From contig NZ_JAPZSU010000021.1 of the NCBI RefSeq assembly GCF_027531905.1, positions 57,842 through 121,841 on the forward strand: DNA of 64,000 nucleotides. Direction: 5' to 3'. Of this stretch, positions 27,601-35,546 are shown in pieces (positions within the stretch are counted from its first letter, which is position 1; the number at the start of each line of letters is the position of its first letter). The translations under genes were made by a program, and so were the position numbers. The DNA is from Flavobacterium sp. GTDB taxonomy: Bacteria > Bacteroidota > Bacteroidia > Flavobacteriales > Flavobacteriaceae. Below the pieces are notes generated by a model that saw only the letters and a list, made by a program, of their open reading frames with translations, searched no databases and had not been told where the DNA came from.

Positions 27601-28053
27601 CTATACATTATCGCTGGCAAACCATTCTGCGAAAGAAGATTCGGTTTCTTGCAATTTTAAAGAAAATAAGTTAATTCCTTCTGGCAAACGGCTTTTGATT
27701 CTTTCAGCAAAATCAACAATCATATTCTCGCTGGTAGGCTGATAATCGACCAAAATCACATGATGTCCTCGGTCTTTTAATTCTTTTGCCAATTCAACAT
27801 GAGGAGTCGTTTGGTTGAAAACCGTAGCGTGGTCAAATTGATCTACTACTTCTTCTTTGACAATTTTTTTCAAATCGGTAAAATCAATCACCATTCCTAA
27901 TTTTACATTCGATCGATCAATTATAGGACAGCCGATAACAGTTACTGATAATTTGTAACTGTGTCCGTGTACATTTTTGCATTTCCCATCATAACCATAT
28001 AAAGCATGACCGGTTTCGAAACTAAATTTTTTGGTGATTCTGATATTACTCAT
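27601..28053 (-). CDS. queD: 6-carboxy-5,6,7,8-tetrahydropterin synthase (QueD/PTPS family)
   Basis: QueD converts 7,8-dihydroneopterin triphosphate to 6-carboxytetrahydropterin in the queuosine precursor pathway. The start at ATG 28053 gives 150 residues; the longer frame to 28074 adds seven residues of leader. The zinc histidines are in FETGHALYG and NVHGHSYKL, and the catalytic cysteine lies in GKCKNVHGH near residue 25. VIDFTDLKK and the C-terminal LQETESSFAEW complete the family pattern. No other queuosine genes lie in the window. A 57-residue membrane protein gene is just upstream on the same strand. Confidence 0.93.
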   Translation of the reverse strand: MSNIRITKKFSFETGHALYGYDGKCKNVHGHSYKLSVTVIGCPIIDRSNVKLGMVIDFTDLKKIVKEEVVDQFDHATVFNQTTPHVELAKELKDRGHHVILVDYQPTSENMIVDFAERIKSRLPEGINLFSLKLQETESSFAEWFASDNV

Positions 28054-28086
28054 CTGTATTGAATTTGGCAGCAAATTTAAGTAATT

Positions 28087-28260
28087 TTAGCGGTTTTCGT
28101 CTCTTTTTTTTGCTCGGTAATACATCCAATACGCAAATCCAACCAAAACCACGAAAGGCAAATACGAGCCAATTACCACTCCTATTTCATAACTCTTATC
28201 AGGAGCTTGGGCTATTTTTTGGGCTACATCTACTTTTTGAAGTAAAGAAAAAGGGGTCAT
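28087..28260 (-). CDS. Small single-span membrane protein (57 residues)
   Basis: ATG 28258-28260 and TAA 28087-28089 bound a frame of 57 codons. The product begins MTPFSLLQKVDVAQKIAQ, then has one hydrophobic helix (GVVIGSYLPFVVLVGFAYWM, residues ~28-47), and ends with the basic tail YYRAKKRDENR. This fits a small inner-membrane protein with the C-terminus in the cytoplasm. It starts 5 bp after the enoyl-CoA hydratase gene and ends 33 bp before queD, so all three are probably co-transcribed. The family is not recognised. The tight fit between neighbours and the sensible topology support that it is real. Confidence 0.7.
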   Translation of the reverse strand: MTPFSLLQKVDVAQKIAQAPDKSYEIGVVIGSYLPFVVLVGFAYWMYYRAKKRDENR

Positions 28261-28265
28261 TGTCG

Positions 28266-29033
28266 TTATTTTTTAAATTGAAGTAAAGCGTTTTTGGTAA
28301 AATCAGAAAGCACCAATTGTCCGGAAATCGCAGCACGTTCTAACAATAAAGTTGCCCAATGATCGGTGCCTTCCCAAAACACTTTCTTGATTTCAAGTAA
28401 AGCTTGCGGATGGTAGCTGGCTAGTTGTGTGGCCATTTGTTGCACGGCTTCGTCCAAATCTGGAAGGGTTTCAAAAATAGCGGCATACAAACCTTGTTGG
28501 TGTGCCCACTCAGCCGATTTCCATTCTTGAGCCGCCAAGGTCATTTGGGACATTGCCATTTTCCCTATTTTACGACTCACTGCTGGCTCAATCACAAAAG
28601 GACCAATTCCGATGGCGAGTTCTGATAGTTTGATACTAGCCTGACGAGTACCCAAGGTATAATCACAAGCAGCAGCAATACCAAATCCACCTCCAATGGC
28701 TTTGCCTTGAATGCGACCAATAATCACTTTGGGACAAGCTCGCATCGCATTGATTACATGCGCAAATCCTGAGAAGAAAATCGCTCCTTCGGCTTCTGTA
28801 CTCACCGCTAAAAGCTCATCAAAAGACGCACCTGCGCAAAATACACCTGTACCTTCACTCTTTAGTACCACCACCTGAACGGCATCATTAGCACTTACTT
28901 CCTGAATCGCTGTTGTGAGTTGCTGCAAAAGGGCTTTAGGAAAAGAATTGCTGGCGGGGTGACCAAAGGTTAGTGTTGCAATACCATTGGCAATTGTTGT
29001 GGTAAGTGTACCTGATGCAATCATTTTTGACAT
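28266..29033 (-). CDS. Enoyl-CoA hydratase/isomerase family protein
   Basis: The 255-residue crotonase-fold protein forms its oxyanion hole from the segments TGVFCAGASFDELLA and GKAIGGGFGIAAACD, as in the family. IGIGPFVIEPAVSRKIG follows, where enoyl-CoA hydratases usually carry the catalytic acids. The first catalytic Glu near AIGGG is not evident, so the precise reaction (hydratase, isomerase or another acyl-CoA activity) cannot be told. An ATG three codons downstream (29024) is an equally good start. It leads a likely operon with the 57-residue membrane protein and queD. Confidence 0.85.
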   Translation of the reverse strand: MSKMIASGTLTTTIANGIATLTFGHPASNSFPKALLQQLTTAIQEVSANDAVQVVVLKSEGTGVFCAGASFDELLAVSTEAEGAIFFSGFAHVINAMRACPKVIIGRIQGKAIGGGFGIAAACDYTLGTRQASIKLSELAIGIGPFVIEPAVSRKIGKMAMSQMTLAAQEWKSAEWAHQQGLYAAIFETLPDLDEAVQQMATQLASYHPQALLEIKKVFWEGTDHWATLLLERAAISGQLVLSDFTKNALLQFKK

Positions 29034-29117
29034 GCTTTTTATTTTAGCGTAAAGTTAAAATTATTTCCATAACCCACTCCTTTTTTTGCAGTGAAAGCAT
29101 TTTTGTACGACATAAAT

Positions 29118-29149
29118 TTGCGTATTGAGTAATTAAAATACTATATTTG
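29118..29149 (+). promoter_or_regulatory. Promoter of tRNA-Ala
   Basis: TTG 29118-29120 and the perfect box TATATTTG 29142-29149 are 21 bp apart. The -7 box ends 12 bp before the mature tRNA start. Confidence 0.6.
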
Positions 29150-29161
29150 CGCCATAGTCAT

Positions 29162-29235
29162 GGGGATGTAGCTCAGTTGGCTAGAGTGCTTGACTGGCAG
29201 TCAAGAGGTCGTGGGTTCGAGCCCCATCTTCTCCA
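29162..29235 (+). tRNA. tRNA-Ala (GGC)
   Basis: The gene is 74 nt with a full cloverleaf. The acceptor is GGGGATG/CTTCTCC with one T-T mismatch. The anticodon stem CTTGA/TCAAG has loop CTGGCAG, giving anticodon GGC. The T arm has loop TTCGAGC. CCA is not encoded. Its last 13 bp form the left attachment site of the element at 29223-37013. Confidence 0.92.
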
Positions 29236-29236
29236 C
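29223..29236 (+). other. attL, core repeat overlapping tRNA-Ala 3' end
   Basis: CCCATCTTCTCCAC is identical to 37000-37013. The tRNA remains intact because the left copy completes the gene. Confidence 0.88.
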
Positions 29237-29240
29237 TTTT

Positions 29241-29281
29241 AAAAACCGCAATAGCTTGTGAAACAAGTGTTTGTGGTTTTT
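29241..29281 (+). terminator. Terminator supplied by the element for tRNA-Ala
   Basis: AAAAACCGCAA (29241-29251) pairs with TTGTGGTTTTT (29271-29281, one G-T pair), with an inner CTTGT/ACAAG stem and a T tail. It lies just inside the element and replaces the host terminator, which is now displaced to 37014-37052. Confidence 0.8.
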
Positions 29282-29294
29282 TGTTTTTGATATT

Positions 29295-29311
29295 TGTACG
29301 ATTTCTGTACG
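29295..29311 (+). promoter_or_regulatory. Paired TGTACG sites, left end (putative integrase arm sites)
   Basis: TGTACG occurs at 29295-29300 and 29306-29311, 11 bp apart. The same pair with the same spacing lies near the right end at 36842 and 36853. Arm-type binding for the integrase is inferred from the symmetric placement. Confidence 0.55.
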
Positions 29312-29418
29312 GTCAAAAAAAATAGCCTACTACTTAGACTATTTTAATTGAAAAAAAATATTTTTTTTTAGCTTCATTTCGTGCATTTCGTGCATTTGAA
29401 AAAGTTGATTAATCAAAA

Positions 29419-30006
29419 TCACATCATTAAAAGTATTTCTTCCATATTGGGTGGACAACTCTCGATTAAATCTATTTTCTTTTTTACTTTTAAATATCGT
29501 TTTGTTGGTTTGCCCTTATAATGCGTTTTAAAATATTTTTCATACCGCTCTTGGTAAATTTCATCAGTATTAAAAACATAATCAAATACTTTTCCTAAAT
29601 GTCTGAATTTTTTACTCTCAATTTGTTTTGAATACATCAAACTTTTAAAAGCGGTTCGATGCAAAAAGTAACCACATTGTAAATGTAATTTTCTACATTG
29701 TTGTTTTGTACTTGGACAAACAAAATACTGAACCTCTCCTTTGCCTAAATTTGAGGGTTTACCAATAATCTCAACTTTATAATTTTTAGGCTCTCCATTT
29801 ACAGAATAATCCAAAATCATAAACGCTGTGAAATTTGTCTTTGTTACTGTTATCCTAATATTAGAATGAGGTGTTCCGTTTCTGCTCCAACTAATTGTAC
29901 CCGATTTAGTACCGTTATTAGTTAAGTAATCCCATTCTTTTAATTTTTTAATCGATAAATACAAACAGTCTTCAACTGTTGTTGGATAATTGCCATATCG
30001 TCCCAT
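29419..30006 (-). CDS. Mobile-element protein with zinc-finger-like core
   Basis: The function is not known. The 195-residue protein contains YFVCPSTKQQCRKLHLQCGYFLHR near residue 95, interrupted here as CP..C..C, followed by the segment AFKSLMYSKQIESKK. This recalls a group of phage and genomic-island proteins with a CPxxxxxCRKLY...GxFxCR signature. Those have zinc-binding cysteines; here two of the usual cysteines are replaced by Ser/His, so zinc binding is uncertain. There is no signal peptide. It is the last gene before attL, on the same strand as the replication genes, a position that often holds accessory cargo. Confidence 0.65.
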   Translation of the reverse strand: MGRYGNYPTTVEDCLYLSIKKLKEWDYLTNNGTKSGTISWSRNGTPHSNIRITVTKTNFTAFMILDYSVNGEPKNYKVEIIGKPSNLGKGEVQYFVCPSTKQQCRKLHLQCGYFLHRTAFKSLMYSKQIESKKFRHLGKVFDYVFNTDEIYQERYEKYFKTHYKGKPTKRYLKVKKKIDLIESCPPNMEEILLMM

Positions 30007-30103
30007 AGTAAATAACCTAAATTATTAAGGAATATAAATTTGATTTAATCATAAAAAGTAAACAAAAAAATTATGAGCTTTGTATAGCTTTTAATCTTCT
30101 AGT

Positions 30104-30382
30104 CTAATCTTTTCGTTCAATTATATTTTTACATTTAGTATCAATAGCTTTAATTTTTGCTTCTAAAAAAATTATTTTCTTTCTACTTTCAATTGATTCA
30201 CCCTTGCTTATACTATCAGCCTTTTTCGCTTCAACCAATTGAATTAAAGCATCTTGCTTCATTCTATTAAGAGTTTCCAATTTATCATTCATTTCTTGGT
30301 TTAATTTTGATTGCTTATCATATTTTGATTCACAACTAAAAAAAAACACAACAAATATTGATAAGATAAATGCTTTTTTCAT
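30104..30382 (-). CDS. Small lipoprotein with coiled coil, element cargo
   Basis: The product has 92 residues from ATG 30382; the frame continues upstream to 30409 without adding a useful start. The lipoprotein signal MKKAFILSIFVVFFFSC has its lipobox at FFSC. The rest is a charged helix (residues 20-92) rich in Lys, Glu and Gln that should form a coiled coil. It starts 30 bp after the primase gene. Some prophages and plasmids carry small lipoproteins that block superinfection, so an exclusion role is possible, but nothing in the sequence proves it. Confidence 0.65.
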   Translation of the reverse strand: MKKAFILSIFVVFFFSCESKYDKQSKLNQEMNDKLETLNRMKQDALIQLVEAKKADSISKGESIESRKKIIFLEAKIKAIDTKCKNIIERKD

Positions 30383-30411
30383 ATTAAATAAAATTTTAAG
30401 GTTTATCAAAT

Positions 30412-31500
30412 CTACTTATTAAAACTCAAATAATAATCTGCTAAATCAAAACCGTTTTCAAAGTCTGTTTGTTCTATCATATCACTAACCGAAATTTTAA
30501 ACCCTATTGCATTTAATTCGGTGGCTTTGTTTAACCAGTTGTTATACTCTCCCTTATCAGGAAACGAAACAATATTTCTTTTTTTGATAGGTTTCAGCAT
30601 CTCAAATTTAAAGTTTCCTTTGCTTCCTGTGGCTAACCAAATGTAATGAGGTAACAAAATGCTCATTATAATTGCTGTTTTTTCACTCTCAACAATTGCA
30701 ATCGTTTTTTGATAGTCTTCATTTACTCGATGCAATCCAAACAAGCATTGACAAAGATTAAAATCAGGCTCTTTGGTGGCACTATGTAACCAGTTTATGT
30801 GATTATAAGGCTCTTTTACCCTTTTGCCTGTAAATCTATCGTATTGCATTATTTTACCAGCGTGTATTTGTTCTTTGTCATCAATTTGCCAAAATACAGT
30901 TGATAAAAGCCAGCAAAGGTTTGTTCCTGTAATGAAGTAATTTTGCATTGCCCTAAATACCTCATCTTTTGAAAACCGTTCTTTTAAATACTCGGTCAAA
31001 TGGTCATTTACTCGATTTTCAAAATACATTTTTTCCAATAATTCGAAACTGTGAAAACTTGGTGCAACTGGTGGCGGTTGTACTATTTTTTTAACTTCAT
31101 TTATAAAACCCGATACATTTGAATAATGATATTTAAACTCATTTGTTAAATATTGAATTGTGCTTTTTTCTAAAAACCATTCCGAAATCCAACACTCATT
31201 TTTTGACTGCTCCAATATTTGTGATTTTGGTACAATCGAAATAATACAGTTTAAATCAGTTAACTTAATTGCTTTGTCGGTTATTTCCTTTAATGATAAA
31301 GTCTTTATTAAATAGTACTTACTGCCTTTTGGTGGTGCTTTATGGTAATTACAGTTTTGCTCTCTATCACATTTACCAAAGTCATCTGTTAAATAGTTCC
31401 CAGTTTCGGTTTCAATGTATAAAACAAATGTTTTCTTGTTGCAATTAGGACAAAGAAACTTTTTACTTCCTTTGTCCAATGTGTATTTATAAGCTTCCAT
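30412..31500 (-). CDS. Primase-like protein with zinc ribbon and Toprim domain
   Basis: The 362-residue protein is probably the primase of the element. The N-terminus has a zinc-binding pattern, CPNC near residue 18 and C-x5-C-x2-H near residue 45 (KCDREQNCNYHK). The middle is helical. The C-terminal part shows a Toprim signature with Glu in TIAIVESEKTAIIMSIL (residues ~260-280). WLATGSKGNFKFEML and NIVSFPDKGEYNNW follow, where the acidic residue of the DxD position is partly kept. This resembles the DUF6371-type primases of Bacteroidota mobile elements. Its ATG overlaps the helicase stop codon (TAATG), showing translational coupling. Confidence 0.78.
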   Translation of the reverse strand: MEAYKYTLDKGSKKFLCPNCNKKTFVLYIETETGNYLTDDFGKCDREQNCNYHKAPPKGSKYYLIKTLSLKEITDKAIKLTDLNCIISIVPKSQILEQSKNECWISEWFLEKSTIQYLTNEFKYHYSNVSGFINEVKKIVQPPPVAPSFHSFELLEKMYFENRVNDHLTEYLKERFSKDEVFRAMQNYFITGTNLCWLLSTVFWQIDDKEQIHAGKIMQYDRFTGKRVKEPYNHINWLHSATKEPDFNLCQCLFGLHRVNEDYQKTIAIVESEKTAIIMSILLPHYIWLATGSKGNFKFEMLKPIKKRNIVSFPDKGEYNNWLNKATELNAIGFKISVSDMIEQTDFENGFDLADYYLSFNK

Positions 31501-33062
31501 TAATACAAAGCTTTTGCAGTTGTAATGTATGCCACATTTCCGATACTAATACGATTCACTACAATTTTAAAACTGTGTAACCGCTTCATAAAGTTTGACT
31601 TGCTTACTGGTCTATAACCATCTTCAATACAAAAACTTTTATATTCTGTGTATAATGTACTTATTGCAGTATAGCCTGTTGAGGTGGTATATTCATACTC
31701 ATCAATAAACATTTTCACACTATCACTTTGCTTTTCGTAATTGCTTCGGGCGTTTTCAACTGCATCACATTTACTGAAATTCTTTTGCTCCAGTACTCGG
31801 TCTAGTCCTTGCAAAATCCAGTTAAACACTCCCGATAATTCATTATTGATTATCTTTTGCGGTAACTGTTTATCCTGTTTGCTTTCGGGTATGGTAACAT
31901 CAAAACCAATAATTAAAAACCGTCTGAAATAAGCGTTTGTATGTTCTACGTCTTTGGGTAACTCATTACAGTTAAAAATTAGTTTTGCATACTCGTTTAA
32001 AATAAACGGCTCTCCATAGGGCAAACGTGCTTCAATTGGTTCGCCCGATGCCATTTGTTTAAAAATATCAGTTTCTAGTTTGCCGTTTATCTCACTTGCA
32101 TAGTTAACCAGTTTGTTTGCGATTTTTGCCCTAAAATAACCGTTATCATTCGTCAAACTTTGCAATGAATAGTTACTTATGTTTTCAGTTCCCAAAAGTG
32201 CATTGAGTATCTCAAAAAATACGCTTTTGCCATTTGCTCCAGTACCGTATAAGATTAACATTTTTTCAAGTTTTAAAACGCTTGGTTTTATGAATATGTA
32301 ACCGCAATACTCGGCAAACACTCTTTGTTTATCCTTATCAGGCAAAACCTCATCCAAATACTTTTGAAATAGTGGTGCGGTGGCTTCGGGTTCGTACTCA
32401 AACGGCAACTGGTGCGTAATAAAGTCTTTGCTTTCAAATGGTCTTAAACCTCTCTTTGTGGGTGTAATTTCAAAAGTGCCATTCTGCAAATTGATTAATA
32501 CATTATTCTTTTTGGTCTTTGGTGTAGGCAAATAAGCATCGGACAAAAACTGTTTGAATAACTCATCTTTGAACGTATGAATTTTACATTTGAATTTTTC
32601 AACTCCCATTTTTAAAGCTACATTGCCCAAAAAAGACTGAAAACACTCTTTGTCTATTTCACTCCAGTAACTGCCATTATACAAATAAATAAAGCCGTTC
32701 TTTTTGCATAAACCCCATTTATTTGCAACGGCAATTTTTAAAAGTTGCTCAATACAAAGGATTAAATAATGGTTTTTAGTAAGTCTGAATTTCTCTAACT
32801 TTTTACCCAACTCACTAAACAACTCCTGTTCAGCATCTGAAATCTCTATGCCTTTGATTAACTTTTTTTCAAGTGCCTTGTATTGCTTTAGTACGTCTGC
32901 ACTTTCAGGATATGCCAAAAGCATAAAATCTATTTGCCCAATGCTTTTAGTAAGTTCCTGTAAAATATCATCAGTTGTGGTTTGCATTGGTTCAATGCTA
33001 TTTGTAAGGCGTACAATATCATTTGTGATGAGTTCTTTAAGATTATCTTTAATATTTTCCAT
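31500..33062 (-). CDS. D5-type phage/plasmid SF3 helicase (P4 family)
   Basis: The 520-residue protein has a D5_N-like domain (residues ~130-250, FQSFLGNVALKMG and ITHQLPFEYEP). A superfamily 3 helicase core follows, with Walker A LYGTGANGKSVFFEIL near residue 265 and Walker B-like KLIFNCNELPKD near residue 350. YFRRFLIIGFDVTI carries the arginine finger region. A winged-helix tail lies near residue 440-500. This is the C-terminal helicase half of P4-type primase-helicases; the primase half is the separate gene that follows. Together they would initiate and unwind element DNA replication. Confidence 0.88.
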   Translation of the reverse strand: MENIKDNLKELITNDIVRLTNSIEPMQTTTDDILQELTKSIGQIDFMLLAYPESADVLKQYKALEKKLIKGIEISDAEQELFSELGKKLEKFRLTKNHYLILCIEQLLKIAVANKWGLCKKNGFIYLYNGSYWSEIDKECFQSFLGNVALKMGVEKFKCKIHTFKDELFKQFLSDAYLPTPKTKKNNVLINLQNGTFEITPTKRGLRPFESKDFITHQLPFEYEPEATAPLFQKYLDEVLPDKDKQRVFAEYCGYIFIKPSVLKLEKMLILYGTGANGKSVFFEILNALLGTENISNYSLQSLTNDNGYFRAKIANKLVNYASEINGKLETDIFKQMASGEPIEARLPYGEPFILNEYAKLIFNCNELPKDVEHTNAYFRRFLIIGFDVTIPESKQDKQLPQKIINNELSGVFNWILQGLDRVLEQKNFSKCDAVENARSNYEKQSDSVKMFIDEYEYTTSTGYTAISTLYTEYKSFCIEDGYRPVSKSNFMKRLHSFKIVVNRISIGNVAYITTAKALY

Positions 33063-33065
33063 AGT

Positions 33066-33371
33066 CTAAAACATTGTTAATTGGTTCGACTTTGGGAATA
33101 ATTCGGGGTTTGTGGTTAAATACCACGCACGAAAACCAGTAAATTTGCAATGCTTCTTTACTATTTCATAAAGTAAACCTTGTTTCTCTAAATCTCGCTT
33201 ATAACGGCAAATTGATTTTTGCGGTACTCCTGTCGCTTCGGTTACCATTGAAGCGGTGGCGGTGTGTTGCTTCAAATATTCGAATATGGTTTTCTTTTGA
33301 TTTTGTATTTGCTTAACTTTGCCTTGTTCTAATCCATTAAAATCAAGGCTTTGCGTATTGGTAGTACTCAT
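33066..33371 (-). CDS. Winged-helix DNA-binding protein
   Basis: The 101-residue protein has a central helix-turn-helix, QKKTIFEYLKQHTATASMV then TEATGVPQKSICRYKRDLEK, and a beta wing after it (GLLYEIVKKHC). The family is common in Bacteroidota integrative elements beside the helicase gene. It starts 4 bp after the excisionase-like gene and ends 3 bp before the helicase gene, so it is embedded in the replication operon. A role in regulating or initiating element replication is inferred. No enzymatic motif is present. Confidence 0.75.
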   Translation of the reverse strand: MSTTNTQSLDFNGLEQGKVKQIQNQKKTIFEYLKQHTATASMVTEATGVPQKSICRYKRDLEKQGLLYEIVKKHCKFTGFRAWYLTTNPELFPKSNQLTMF

Positions 33372-33375
33372 TGCC

Positions 33376-33657
33376 TTATTTTTTTAACGGTTTTAAACAT
33401 TCTAGTAATTCCGCTTTTTTGTAGTATCTGCGGTTTCCAATTCCATAGGCTATAACTTTGCCTTTATTAGTCCAATGCCATAACGTACTACTGTCGATTT
33501 GTAGAAAATCACACGTTTGCTCTCGGGTTAATAACTCATCAGGATTGTGAGTGTTGAAACTGTTTTTAAAGTCTTCTAATTGACTTTTAACGCCCTCTTT
33601 GATTAACTCGGTTAAAGCTTCGGGGCTTACATTTTGAAGTAAGATTGAATTTGTCAT
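33376..33657 (-). CDS. Excisionase-like helix-turn-helix protein (HTH_17)
   Basis: ATG 33657 gives 93 residues. A longer frame begins with TTG inside the operator palindrome and is unlikely. Residues ~40-90 form an HTH_17/MerR-like domain: LLTREQTCDFLQIDSSTLWH, then WTNKGKVIAYGIGNRRYYKK. Such proteins act as recombination directionality factors (Xis) and as repressors in integrative elements. The gene heads the operon xis, winged helix, helicase, primase. A perfect palindrome overlapping its promoter suggests autoregulation. Confidence 0.82.
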   Translation of the reverse strand: MTNSILLQNVSPEALTELIKEGVKSQLEDFKNSFNTHNPDELLTREQTCDFLQIDSSTLWHWTNKGKVIAYGIGNRRYYKKAELLECLKPLKK

Positions 33658-33712
33658 TTTGCAAAGTTTTATTGTATTACTTTGCAAATGAAAGACTGAC
33701 TTTTGCGGTCAA
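33658..33712 (-). promoter_or_regulatory. Promoter and operator of the element's replication operon
   Basis: On the minus strand TTG (33712-33710), 17 bp, then TTCATTTG (33692-33685) match the flavobacterial promoter at 7 of 8 in the second box. The perfect inverted repeat TTTGCAAAGT (33658-33667) and ACTTTGCAAA (33679-33688), 11 bp apart, overlaps the -7 box and ends at the start codon. That is the expected place for a repressor site. Confidence 0.62.
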
Positions 33713-33760
33713 AAAAGAGTTACATTTTGTGTTTTTTGTGTTTTTTGTGTGTTTTACTAG

Positions 33761-35485
33761 TTATTTCAAACTATCTTCAAATTTTATGCGGTGTTCTTCT
33801 AAAGTATTAAATACTTTACTGTCATAATTATCAGGTTTGTCTTTATTCGTTATTGTTATTTTATAGTTTTGTTTAATGAATGTAATGTAATCATCTTTTT
33901 TGATTCTCATTTTATACTTTTCAGTTTTATACTCACTTAAATAAAACCAAACACACATTAATTTAGTATTTGTTTTTTTCTTATCATTATAATACTCATC
34001 GAATAGGTATTTAAATAGTTCAAAACAATCTTTATTCCAGTCGTTCGGATTGTGTTTTGGGTGTAAATTTATAACCTCATCATTTTTAATAATTTCAGTT
34101 TGTTGAGTTCGGTTTTGTTTATTACCGTTAACTTGCACCTGTTCCAAAACTCCAGTTAAATCAATAAATTTAAGTAGCTGTACACAAAAACTTGCTAAAT
34201 TTTCATTTGTACATTTTTTGGTATTAGCCTCTTTTGTAAATGTCGTAAAGGGTGTTTCATCAGAATCATAATTATAAGAAACATAATTAATCTTGGCTTT
34301 CCTTACTATAAACAAAACCGAGCTTTCAGTTATTTGTTTAATCGCATCTTCTCCAACATAAACCTCTCTTTTATCTTTGTGGTCTTTTAATTCTTTTAAA
34401 AAATACTCCCAAAGAGTAATTGCCTTTCTATAAATTTCTTCTAATTCATTCTTTAATAATGCCGAATTGCTGTTATCAATTCTGTTGGTGTAATAGTTTT
34501 TGTATTTGGAAAGTTCAAATAAATCTTCATTTGAGTTTATGTATAAATGATTGCAATAACGCCCCTCATCTATTTGATTCCAGTTGTTATTTTCATTTAT
34601 GATTTGTGAATAAAAAATCTGCTTTACTAAATCTAGTTCGTTAATAATTTTATCATAAACATTATTTTCCATCGGTTTTGTTTTTTCAGGGGTTAATGTT
34701 TTAACCCTTTCATTGTACCAATTCATAAATGAAGCCTTCAAACTTTCGTTTTCAATTCTCAAAATCCCAAAGCCATACATAACGGCTTTTTTAGTAAAGT
34801 TTAGCCAATTAAGGCTATTGTTGGGCGTGTACTCATTATACAAATCGTATTGACTTTGAATGTATTTTATAAATTCAGTTTCGTTTGAAATAGTCCTTAA
34901 TTTATTGTAAAAATATAATCCGTTTGAGTGCAACAAACTATTAACTGCACGAATAAAATCTTCTTCAGTTTCAAAACTATTTTCAAGCTTTTCATAAGCC
35001 TGTTTGATTCTTTTTTTATTTGTATCGCTAAAGTAAAACAGTCCCTTTTCAAAAACCATTTCTTTAAAAATTTGGTCTTTTTCAGCTTGCGAAATAAATT
35101 TAAGTTCATAAATACAGTTTTCTATAAACTTAATGTCTTTCAAAAATAAATGAATCGGAATTTTACCTTTAGTACTATGCAATAAATTAACGGAAACCTT
35201 TGTTTTGTCTAATGCTTCTAGTTCAGCATTAATAATTTTAACAGTATCAAAATCATTTTTAGTTTCGGCAATTACAAGTGTTTTATTATAGTTTTCAAAC
35301 TCATTGTTTAAAGTCAAGCCTAATTGCAAATTCAGTTCATTTATTACTTTATCACAATTAAAATAAAACTCTTTTTTAGAGATACTTTTTTCATTTTCAA
35401 TTTGTTTTTGGCGGTTCTTTAGAACCTCAGTAAAAATTTCTCTTTCGTTAATGTAGGTTTCCAATAAGAGTGTTAAGTAATCCAT
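33761..35485 (-). CDS. Unknown 574-residue element protein
   Basis: I do not recognise any domain. The protein is soluble, very rich in Asn, Lys, Glu and Tyr, and predominantly helical with coiled-coil-like stretches (residues 1-120 and 150-200). There is no signal peptide, Walker motif, HExxH or obvious nuclease signature. The C-terminal 80 residues (KKKTNTKLMCVWFYLSEYK, then DYITFIKQNYKITIT) have the look of a small domain shared by Bacteroidota mobile-element proteins. It lies alone between the integrase and the regulatory operon, the usual site for satellite or anti-phage cargo, so a defence function is possible but untested. Confidence 0.7.
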   Translation of the reverse strand: MDYLTLLLETYINEREIFTEVLKNRQKQIENEKSISKKEFYFNCDKVINELNLQLGLTLNNEFENYNKTLVIAETKNDFDTVKIINAELEALDKTKVSVNLLHSTKGKIPIHLFLKDIKFIENCIYELKFISQAEKDQIFKEMVFEKGLFYFSDTNKKRIKQAYEKLENSFETEEDFIRAVNSLLHSNGLYFYNKLRTISNETEFIKYIQSQYDLYNEYTPNNSLNWLNFTKKAVMYGFGILRIENESLKASFMNWYNERVKTLTPEKTKPMENNVYDKIINELDLVKQIFYSQIINENNNWNQIDEGRYCNHLYINSNEDLFELSKYKNYYTNRIDNSNSALLKNELEEIYRKAITLWEYFLKELKDHKDKREVYVGEDAIKQITESSVLFIVRKAKINYVSYNYDSDETPFTTFTKEANTKKCTNENLASFCVQLLKFIDLTGVLEQVQVNGNKQNRTQQTEIIKNDEVINLHPKHNPNDWNKDCFELFKYLFDEYYNDKKKTNTKLMCVWFYLSEYKTEKYKMRIKKDDYITFIKQNYKITITNKDKPDNYDSKVFNTLEEHRIKFEDSLK

Positions 35486-35546
35486 ATTTCTTGCCTGTGT
35501 TAATGTACGTAATGTACCAAATGCACGTTAAATAACAATCTTTTTT

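Noticed and set aside
28059..28286. Plus-strand frame of 75 codons over the queD upstream region
   Set aside because: It is antisense to the better-supported 57-residue minus-strand gene and has low-complexity content.
33657..33687. TTG start for the excisionase-like protein
   Set aside because: It is placed inside the operator palindrome and -7 box, so it would be at or before the transcription start.
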